Shown one piece after another: positions 1-6,717 of a stretch of DNA of 6,717 nucleotides. Numbering within the stretch: the stretch's first letter is position 1; the number at the start of each line of letters is the position of its first letter. The stretch is from Actinomycetes bacterium (lineage in GTDB: Bacteria; Actinomycetota; Acidimicrobiia; Acidimicrobiales; Microtrichaceae): assembly GCA_023450775.1 (NCBI GenBank), contig JAEXGP010000259.1, forward strand, positions 1-6,717, in the 5' to 3' direction. The notes under the pieces were generated by a model. It was not told the DNA's origin and did no database searches. It saw only the letters and a list, made by a program, of their open reading frames with translations. Position numbers and translations under genes: made by a program.

Positions 1-73
1 CGATCTGCGGCCCGGAGGTCGTCGATCGCGCAACAGAACGGCGGGGACGGGGCGGGTCGGGGAGCGAGTTGGC

Positions 74-79
74 TAGGTT
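74..79 (+). promoter_or_regulatory. Putative -10 box (TAGGTT) of a leaderless promoter
   Basis: TAGGTT matches the actinobacterial -10 pattern TAnnnT and lies 8 nt before the ATG at 88, so transcription would begin at or within a base or two of the start codon. No Shine-Dalgarno sequence lies between it and the ATG, and no clear -35 element is visible about 17 nt upstream. The same arrangement precedes three other genes in the window, which is the main support. The remainder of bases 1-73 shows no gene or other element that I can identify. Confidence 0.6.
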
Positions 80-87
80 GCCCGCCC

Positions 88-1083
88 ATGCGAGCCGTGA
101 TGTGCCGGGAGCTGGGCGAGCCCGAGGACCTCGTCGTCGAGGACCTGGACACGGTGCCCTGCGGGCTCGACCAGTTGCGGGTCCGGATCTGGTCCTCGGG
201 CGTGAACTACGTGGACGCGCTGTTCGTCCAGGGCCGCTACCAGATCAAGCCGCCGCTGCCGTTCGTCCCGGGCTCCGAGATCGCCGGCGAGATCACCGAG
301 GTGGGCCCCGCGGTCGAAGGGTGGTCGGTCGGCGACCGGGTGATGGCGTCGATCGGGCTCGGCGGCTTCGCCGACGAGGCCGTGCTCCGCCCGGACCAGC
401 TGACCCGCATCCCCGACAACCTGACGTTCGGGCAGGCCGCCACCATGGGCCAGTCGTACAGCACGGCGTGGTTCTCGCTCACGCGGCGCACCGTGCTGCG
501 GCCCGAGGACTGGGTGGTGATCTACGGCGCGGCCGGCGGCGTGGGCCTGGCCATGCTCGACGTGGCCCGCTCGTTCGGCGCCCACACGGTCGCGGTGGCA
601 TCCAGCCCCGAGAAGCTGCGGCTGGTGATCGAGCGCAACGCCAACGTGGTGATCGACTCGTCGGTCCCCGAGGCCGAGGCCGGCCCGCTGCGCGCGCAGA
701 TCCGCGAGATCACCGACGGCGGCGCCGACATCGTGATCGACACCGTCGGCGGCCCGCTCGCCGAGGAAGGGCTGCGCGGCCTCCGCGAGGGCGGGCGGCT
801 GCTCGTGATCGGCTTCGCGTCCGGCGAGATCCCGTCGCTGCCGGCCAACCAGGTCCTGCTGCGCAACCGGTCGGTGCTCGGCGTGGACTGGGGCGCGTGG
901 GCGCTGGCGCATCCCCAGGAGAACGCCCAGCTGATGGCCGAGGTGCTGGCGCAGGTCGAGGCCGGCGCCCTCTCCCCCATCGAGCCCACGACGCTGGCAC
1001 TCGAGGACGTGGGGGTGGCGCTGCGCGACCTGCTCGAGCGACGGGTCGTCGGCAAGGTCGCGCTCGAGTCCCGAGCCCGCTGA
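88..1083 (+). CDS. Zinc-independent quinone oxidoreductase (medium-chain dehydrogenase/reductase, QOR-like)
   Basis: A 331-residue protein of the usual length for NADPH:quinone reductase-like MDR enzymes, which are cytoplasmic and reduce quinones or activated alkenes with NAD(P)H. The N-terminal GroES-like catalytic domain (about 1-125) carries the family stretch SGVNYVDALFVQGRY (37-51) followed by PFVPGSEIAGEI. The Rossmann domain has the dinucleotide-binding motif YGAAGGVG at 146-153 and a likely cofactor-contacting segment ASSPEK at 171-176. The structural-zinc cysteine cluster and catalytic zinc ligands of alcohol dehydrogenases are absent, which places it in the zinc-independent branch. 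The ATG at 88 is chosen because it opens the conserved MRAV start and sits just after a -10 box. It is monocistronic here and converges on the thioredoxin-like gene. The family is secure; the true substrate (quinone, enoyl compound or other) cannot be read from sequence. Confidence 0.9.
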   Translation: MRAVMCRELGEPEDLVVEDLDTVPCGLDQLRVRIWSSGVNYVDALFVQGRYQIKPPLPFVPGSEIAGEITEVGPAVEGWSVGDRVMASIGLGGFADEAVLRPDQLTRIPDNLTFGQAATMGQSYSTAWFSLTRRTVLRPEDWVVIYGAAGGVGLAMLDVARSFGAHTVAVASSPEKLRLVIERNANVVIDSSVPEAEAGPLRAQIREITDGGADIVIDTVGGPLAEEGLRGLREGGRLLVIGFASGEIPSLPANQVLLRNRSVLGVDWGAWALAHPQENAQLMAEVLAQVEAGALSPIEPTTLALEDVGVALRDLLERRVVGKVALESRAR

Positions 1084-1085
1084 CG

Positions 1086-1101
1086 CCCGTTCCGGAACGG
1101 G
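1086..1101. terminator. Palindromic bidirectional terminator candidate
   Basis: CCCGTTCCGGAACGGG is a perfect 16-bp palindrome that can fold as a 6-bp stem with a CCGG loop in RNA from either strand. It begins two bases after the stop of the oxidoreductase gene and ends nine bases before the stop of the opposing thioredoxin-like gene. No T-tract follows on either side, which is common for terminator hairpins of high-GC bacteria. Position and symmetry suggest that it serves both convergent genes. Confidence 0.65.
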
Positions 1102-1110
1102 AGCAGCGAC

Positions 1111-1890
1111 TCAGCCGGCGGCGGCCGGGTCCTGACCCTTGGCCAGGGCGTCGACGGCGGGGCCGAACTGGTCCATGGGGATCTCCCCGCTGCCGCGGGC
1201 CACGACCTTGCCCTCGCCGTTCGTCATGACGAAGTACGGGAAGCTCACGAGCCCGTAGTCGGCGGCGGCGGCGGACTGGTCGTCGTCGAGCAGCACCCGG
1301 GGTGTGACGCCCTCCTCGACGATCCAGGCCGACGGCGGGTAGTTGCCCCGCGGCTCGTTGACCGCCGTGCTGACGAACACGATCTCGACGCCTTCGGGAA
1401 GGTTGCCGTCGTCGATCCACTCCTGGATCAGCGGCACCTCCTTCTGGCAGTGCGGGCACCAGTGGGCGACGAAGACGATGACCCTCGGCGTCCCGTCGCC
1501 CGGATCGATCGTGATGTTGGAGCCGTCGAAGCTCTCGCCCTGCAACTTGGGCGCCGGCTTGCCGATCGCGGGGTCGTCCTCCGCGGTGGTGAACGGGCTC
1601 GACCCGGTGACCTGCGGCATCTCGGGCAGCGGCTCGCCGGTCACCGTGACATCCGCCGTCTCCTGCTTGGCGTCGGCCGCGGCTGCGGCACCGGTGCCGG
1701 CGGCCGCCGACGAGCCGTCGTCGTCGGACCGGGTCGCCAGGAAGGCGATCAGCGCGCAGACGGCCACGACCAGCACGGTCGCACCGATGACCAGCGGGTA
1801 GGTCATCTTCCGCCGCTCCTGCGCCTGGCTCAGGCGGGAGTAGGGGTCTGCGCCGCCGTGGGGGTCGCGCTTGCGGTTCGAGCCGGTCAT
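1111..1890 (-). CDS. Membrane-anchored thioredoxin-fold protein with CPHC active site (TlpA/DsbA-like)
   Basis: A 259-residue protein predicted to act outside the cytoplasmic membrane in thiol-disulfide exchange. A basic N-terminus (1-30) precedes one hydrophobic segment (about 31-52) that probably serves as an uncleaved anchor. A low-complexity Asp/Ser/Ala/Gly linker follows (about 55-80), then a thioredoxin/TlpA-like domain (about 105-250). IVFVAHWCPHCQKEVPLI (137-154) contains the active site Cys145-Pro-His-Cys148; SFPYF (216-220) supplies the likely cis-proline (Pro218). The Pro-His dipeptide is that of DsbA oxidases, whereas TlpA reductases usually carry other residues, so an oxidizing role is inferred. 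Start: ATG at 1890 overlaps the TGA of the DsbB-like gene by 4 bp and has a strong Shine-Dalgarno sequence. The frame stays open far upstream, but that stretch lies over the DsbB-like gene and is an artefact of GC bias. A reductase or cytochrome-maturation role remains an alternative. Confidence 0.87.
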   Translation of the reverse strand: MTGSNRKRDPHGGADPYSRLSQAQERRKMTYPLVIGATVLVVAVCALIAFLATRSDDDGSSAAAGTGAAAAADAKQETADVTVTGEPLPEMPQVTGSSPFTTAEDDPAIGKPAPKLQGESFDGSNITIDPGDGTPRVIVFVAHWCPHCQKEVPLIQEWIDDGNLPEGVEIVFVSTAVNEPRGNYPPSAWIVEEGVTPRVLLDDDQSAAAADYGLVSFPYFVMTNGEGKVVARGSGEIPMDQFGPAVDALAKGQDPAAAG

Positions 1891-2498
1891 GCCGGCACCT
1901 CCTGGGGGGATGGGTCGAGGGACGGCCCCGCATCGGCGGCGAGGACCGAGCCGGCCCGACGTTCCGCCGAGCGGGCGATGAGCACGAGCGTGGAGATGAG
2001 CACGAAGCCGACCCACGCCATGCCCGGGATGGACAGGAAGTGGAACTCCCAGATCCAGAGCGTGGAGCACGAGGCCTCGAGGCTGCAGGACGTGGAGACC
2101 GAGTCGGGGAACCGCTCGTGCAGGTAGTGGTAGGTGCTGATGGCGGCGCCGATCAGCGCGATCGGCAGCACGTAGCGCCAGATCCCCCGGTCCTTGCGGA
2201 GCGCGGCGATGCCGAGCACGACGACCAACGGGTACATGCAGATGCGCTGGTACCAGCACAGGTCGCACGGGACGAAGTGGCGCACCTCGGACATGTAGAG
2301 GCTGCCGAGCGTGCACGTGAGCGCCACGCCGAACGCGAGCGGCAGGGCGGCGTCGGACACGGCGTCGCGGAGCGACTCGCCGCCCGGGTCCAGCCCCCGG
2401 GTGCGGGCCACGACGGCGAACACGGCCGTGGCCGCGACGAACACCAGCCCGATGACGGCCAGCATGGCCAGGAAGAGGCTCACGGTGTCGTTCGACAT
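1887..2498 (-). CDS. dsbB: DsbB/BdbC-like disulfide bond formation protein
   Basis: A 203-residue integral membrane protein that probably reoxidizes an extracytoplasmic thiol oxidase and passes electrons to quinone. The signature VPCDLCWYQRICMYPL (76-91) holds the CxxC pair Cys78/Cys81 and the Arg85 that is typical of DsbB/BdbC. The second external loop has Cys138 and Cys144 (CSLEASC), the expected second redox pair with BdbC-like spacing. Hydrophobic segments lie at about 7-31, 50-69, 87-101, 107-124 and 155-176. The first is additional to the four-helix core. The C-terminus is a hydrophilic tail. The ATG at 2498 is preferred over an upstream in-frame start at 2567, because a -10 box sits 8 nt before it and the added residues would be Arg/Pro/Gly-rich and unlike the family. 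It is the first gene of the operon with the CPHC thioredoxin-like gene, its probable partner. Confidence 0.9.
   Translation of the reverse strand: MSNDTVSLFLAMLAVIGLVFVAATAVFAVVARTRGLDPGGESLRDAVSDAALPLAFGVALTCTLGSLYMSEVRHFVPCDLCWYQRICMYPLVVVLGIAALRKDRGIWRYVLPIALIGAAISTYHYLHERFPDSVSTSCSLEASCSTLWIWEFHFLSIPGMAWVGFVLISTLVLIARSAERRAGSVLAADAGPSLDPSPQEVPA
1897..1903 (-). promoter_or_regulatory. Strong Shine-Dalgarno sequence of the thioredoxin-like gene
   Basis: On the minus strand AGGAGGT lies 6 nt before the ATG at 1890, inside the last codons of the DsbB-like gene. It fixes the start of the downstream gene. With the ATGA overlap it indicates translational coupling or reinitiation within a two-gene mRNA. 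Confidence 0.85.
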
Positions 2499-2506
2499 CC
2501 CGGCCG

Positions 2507-2512
2507 AGGGTA
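2507..2512 (-). promoter_or_regulatory. Putative -10 box (TACCCT) of the dsbB-like operon
   Basis: Read on the minus strand, TACCCT fits TAnnnT and lies 8 nt before the ATG at 2498. No Shine-Dalgarno sequence is present in those 8 nt, so a leaderless mRNA is likely. No convincing -35 element is seen. Confidence 0.5.
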
Positions 2513-2544
2513 TCGGCAGCGCCCCACCGGACCGGCGGACGGGC

Positions 2545-2588
2545 CTCCCGCGCTGAGAAGCCCGCAAGGCGGCGGCTCCCCGCGCTGA
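2545..2588. repeat. Direct repeat CTCCC(C)GCGCTGA x2 in a divergent promoter region
   Basis: CTCCCGCGCTGA (2545-2556) recurs as CTCCCCGCGCTGA (2576-2588) with one inserted C. The copies are offset by 31-32 bp, close to three helical turns. They lie between the -10 boxes of the divergently transcribed dsbB-like operon and peroxidase gene, where a shared regulator could bind. The intervening bases 2557-2575 contain a weak GC-rich hairpin. Chance occurrence in GC-rich DNA cannot be excluded. Confidence 0.45.
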
Positions 2589-2613
2589 CCACCGTTCGAC
2601 CGGGACGCACTTG

Positions 2614-2619
2614 TAGGGT
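2614..2619 (+). promoter_or_regulatory. Putative -10 box (TAGGGT) of the peroxidase gene
   Basis: TAGGGT fits TAnnnT and ends 7 nt before the ATG at 2627, again with no Shine-Dalgarno sequence between. It overlaps an in-frame GTG at 2618, which argues that this GTG is promoter sequence and not the translation start. Confidence 0.6.
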
Positions 2620-2626
2620 GCCGCCC

Positions 2627-3112
2627 ATGTCCGTCTACGACGCAGATCTCACCGCCCTCGACGGCACGCCCGGCGTGCTGGCCGACCAGAAGGGCAAGGT
2701 CACCCTGCTGGTCAACGTGGCATCGAAGTGCGGCCTGACGCCGCAGTACACGCAGCTGGAGGAGCTCCAGCAGCGCTTCGGCGACCAGGGCTTCACCGTC
2801 GTCGGCGTGCCCTGCAACCAGTTCATGGAGCAGGAACCCGGCACCCCCGAGGAGATCGCCACGTTCTGCTCCACCACCTACGGCGTGAGCTTCCCGCTGA
2901 CCGAGAAGGTCGAGGTCAACGGCGACGACCGCATCCCGCTCTACGCCGAGCTCACCGCCGTGCCCGATGCGGACGACGGCACGGTCGGCGACATCCGTTG
3001 GAACTTCGAGAAGTTCCTGGTGGGCCGCGACGGCGACGTGATCGCCCGCTTCAACCCCACCGTGGTGCCCGACGACCCCAAGATCGTCGGCGCCATCGAA
3101 GCCGCGCTCTGA
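2627..3112 (+). CDS. Glutathione peroxidase family protein, cysteine type, probably thioredoxin-dependent
   Basis: A 161-residue cytoplasmic peroxidase of the usual short bacterial GPx length, expected to reduce hydrogen peroxide or organic hydroperoxides. All family blocks are present: NVASKCGLTPQYTQLEEL (30-47) with peroxidatic Cys35 in the place of selenocysteine, VPCNQFMEQEPGT (61-73), and RWNFEKFLV (124-132). The catalytic tetrad is Cys35, Gln69, Trp125 and Asn126. Cys81 in EIATFCSTTYG matches the resolving cysteine of thioredoxin-dependent GPx enzymes (as in plant and insect members), so thioredoxin rather than glutathione is the inferred reductant. ATG at 2627 is chosen over the in-frame GTG at 2618, which overlaps the -10 box and would add only MPP. 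It is divergent from the dsbB-like operon and convergent with the P-type ATPase gene. Confidence 0.93.
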   Translation: MSVYDADLTALDGTPGVLADQKGKVTLLVNVASKCGLTPQYTQLEELQQRFGDQGFTVVGVPCNQFMEQEPGTPEEIATFCSTTYGVSFPLTEKVEVNGDDRIPLYAELTAVPDADDGTVGDIRWNFEKFLVGRDGDVIARFNPTVVPDDPKIVGAIEAAL

Positions 3113-3119
3113 TCCCTCG

Positions 3120-3164
3120 GCCGACGGGCTGGGCCGGCCCGGTGGCGTGATCAGCCCGACCGGC
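3120..3164. terminator. Inverted repeat in a convergent gap, candidate bidirectional terminator
   Basis: CGGGCTG (3125-3131) pairs perfectly with CAGCCCG (3152-3158). Outside a small internal loop, GCCG (3120-3123) pairs with CGGC (3161-3164). The 20-nt loop contains the palindrome GGCCGGCC (3132-3139), which could form its own stem. It fills most of the 56-bp gap between the stops of the peroxidase and ATPase genes and has no T-tract. The large loop makes it a weaker candidate than the palindrome at 1086. Confidence 0.45.
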
Positions 3165-3168
3165 GGGG

Positions 3169-6009
<2,841 letters not shown>

Positions 6010-6018
6010 GGTCGCAGG

Positions 6019-6024
6019 AACCTA
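6019..6024 (-). promoter_or_regulatory. Putative -10 box (TAGGTT) of the ATPase gene
   Basis: On the minus strand TAGGTT lies 9 nt before the ATG at 6009. It is identical to the box before the oxidoreductase gene. There is no Shine-Dalgarno sequence in the intervening nine bases, so a leaderless or nearly leaderless mRNA is predicted. Confidence 0.6.
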
Positions 6025-6034
6025 CCCGAGGGAG

Positions 6035-6053
6035 CCCGCGTCCCGGACGCGGG
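6035..6053. promoter_or_regulatory. 19-bp perfect inverted repeat overlapping the ATPase -35 region (candidate operator)
   Basis: CCCGCGTCC (6035-6043) and GGACGCGGG (6045-6053) are exact inverse complements around a single central C. The repeat starts 10 bp upstream of the TAGGTT -10 box, so its centre falls where the -35 contact should lie. That geometry suits a dimeric repressor or metal-responsive regulator. It shares one base with the adjacent terminator stem and could instead be part of a double terminator for the gene upstream. Confidence 0.45.
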
Positions 6054-6084
6054 ACGGCCCCGGTGCCAGCGCACCGGGACCGTC
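6053..6084 (-). terminator. Strong hairpin terminator candidate of the unrecognised gene
   Basis: Bases 6053-6066 pair with 6071-6084 around the loop 6067-6070, giving a 14-position stem with one non-complementary pair (6058/6079). In RNA made from the minus strand that pair becomes a G-U wobble, so all 14 positions can pair; in plus-strand RNA it is a C-A mismatch. This supports action on minus-strand transcripts arriving from the gene that ends at 6123, 38 bp away. No U-tract follows. Confidence 0.65.
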
Positions 6085-6085
6085 G

Positions 6086-6106
6086 ACGATCGTGCAGCGG
6101 CGCTGC
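6086..6106. repeat. Adjacent small palindromes
   Basis: ACGATCGT (6086-6093) is a perfect 8-bp palindrome and is directly followed by GCAGCG-G-CGCTGC (6094-6106), a 6+1+6 inverted repeat. They lie between the stop at 6123 and the terminator stem. They may add to termination or protect the mRNA 3' end; no function is proven, and short palindromes are frequent in such GC-rich DNA. Confidence 0.3.
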
Positions 6107-6122
6107 GTCGGGAGCGGGCCGC

Positions 6123-6717
6123 TCAGCGCAGGCGGTCGCTCACCACGGACACGGCGGCGCCGACGTCGCGCAGCACGGCCACGGCGTCCAGGTCGAGGTC
6201 CTCGTTCACGTAGTCCTCGAGCGGGAGGAGCAGGGCCACGGTCGAGGTGGCCTGGCCGCTCCACTCGTCGGCCACGATCACGACCTCGCCGTGCTCGCCG
6301 GAACCGGTCTCGACGCCGCCCGAGTAGCTGGCGGACTGGAACCGGACCGTCAGCGGCACGTGACCGGCCCGTACGGCGGCGACGTCGTCGCCCTTGATCC
6401 GCCCCAGGGTGATCGACATGTTCTCGCCGGCGTCGCCGTCGAAGCGCAGCTCGTGGTTGGTGTCGCCGGCGCTGCGGTCGGTGGTGGTGAAGCCCTGCGA
6501 CTCGGCGCCGGACACGACGGCGTCGACGAACGCCGCGTCGAGCGCCGCCACACGGTCGCCGGCCTCGGCCCGCCGCTTGGAGCGGTCGACCAACCGGGCG
6601 AACAGCGAGCGGTGCTCATCGGTGACCGTCGAGCTCTTCACGACCTCGGGGGTCACGACCTCGGCCTCGACGATCTCCGCCTCGGCGACGGGGGCGGCAC
6701 CTGCGGGGGTCGAGGTG
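6123..6717 (-). CDS. Unrecognised protein, 5' end outside the window (partial)
   Basis: The frame is open from the right edge to a TGA at 6123-6125, giving at least 197 residues. I do not recognise the family. A GTG at 6656 would give a 177-residue protein, but in-frame codons continue to the edge and encode an Ala/Glu/Val-rich stretch (AEAEIVEAEVVTPEVV), which looks like a flexible acidic linker within a longer protein. I therefore treat the gene as truncated by the window. Numbered from that GTG, residues about 12-55 look helical and charged. Residues about 65-145 look beta-rich, with ELRFDGD, PLTVRFQSASYSGG and GEVVIVADEWSG, and the last 30 form an acidic segment ending in a probable helix. 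No cysteine, signal peptide or membrane segment is visible in this part. It is followed by a strong hairpin and then by the ATPase promoter, so co-transcription with the ATPase gene is unlikely but not excluded. Confidence 0.7.
   Translation of the reverse strand, partial: TSTPAGAAPVAEAEIVEAEVVTPEVVKSSTVTDEHRSLFARLVDRSKRRAEAGDRVAALDAAFVDAVVSGAESQGFTTTDRSAGDTNHELRFDGDAGENMSITLGRIKGDDVAAVRAGHVPLTVRFQSASYSGGVETGSGEHGEVVIVADEWSGQATSTVALLLPLEDYVNEDLDLDAVAVLRDVGAAVSVVSDRLR

Noticed and set aside
73..912. A 279-codon minus-strand frame opposite the oxidoreductase gene.
   Set aside because: Antisense shadow with low-complexity His/Arg/Asp/Ala composition and no promoter or domain evidence.
2499..2567. 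Upstream in-frame start at 2567 for the DsbB-like protein.
   Set aside because: It would add 23 Arg/Pro/Gly-rich residues with no family counterpart and would place the likely -10 box inside the coding sequence.
2545..2588. CRISPR-like or mobile element repeat.
   Set aside because: There are only two short copies, with no further units, no terminal inverted repeats and no transposase or Cas gene nearby.
2618..2626. GTG start at 2618 for the peroxidase.
   Set aside because: It overlaps the TAGGGT -10 box and adds only three residues; the ATG at 2627 fits the family start and the leaderless pattern.
1891..2628. In-frame N-terminal extension of the thioredoxin-like gene to 2628.
   Set aside because: The extension overlaps the whole DsbB-like gene in another frame and encodes Arg/His/Pro-rich sequence. 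The ATG at 1890 has an ideal Shine-Dalgarno sequence and starts a standard anchor.
1111..3112. A novel multi-gene redox system joining the DsbB pair and the peroxidase.
   Set aside because: The peroxidase is on the other strand, is predicted to be cytoplasmic and belongs to a well-known family. Beyond shared thiol chemistry and a common promoter region, nothing in the sequence shows that the proteins act together.

Overview
This is a very GC-rich window of ordinary chromosomal character, with dense genes, short intergenic gaps and strong G/C third-position bias (hence long open frames in every phase). The codon style, the TAnnnT -10 boxes placed 7-9 nt before ATG, and the protein types suggest a high-GC actinobacterium, perhaps of the Acidimicrobiia. 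That assignment is inference; no rRNA or marker gene is present to confirm it.

Layout, left to right: (1) 88-1083, plus strand, a zinc-independent quinone oxidoreductase of the medium-chain dehydrogenase family. (2) A palindromic terminator in the 27-bp convergent gap. (3) 1111-2498, minus strand, a two-gene operon in which a DsbB/BdbC-like membrane protein overlaps by 4 bp (ATGA) a membrane-anchored thioredoxin-fold protein with a CPHC active site. (4) A 128-bp divergent promoter region with a near-perfect direct repeat. (5) 2627-3112, plus strand, a cysteine glutathione peroxidase-family enzyme with the resolving cysteine of thioredoxin-dependent members. (6) A convergent gap with an inverted repeat. 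(7) 3169-6009, minus strand, a complete 946-residue P-type cation ATPase, probably for Ca2+. (8) A 113-bp gap packed with inverted repeats. (9) 6123 to the right edge, minus strand, the 3' part of an unrecognised gene whose start lies outside the window.

Three neighbouring genes share a thiol redox theme: the DsbB-like protein and the CPHC protein probably form an extracytoplasmic disulfide-forming pair, and the peroxidase transcribed divergently from them uses cysteine chemistry in the cytoplasm. The oxidoreductase and the cation pump are separate transcription units with no proven link to these. No RNA gene, CRISPR array, insertion sequence or prophage gene was seen. The most informative pattern is regulatory: the four start-proximal promoters all look leaderless, while the one internal operon gene has a strong Shine-Dalgarno sequence. 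I see no clear evidence of an undescribed multi-gene system.
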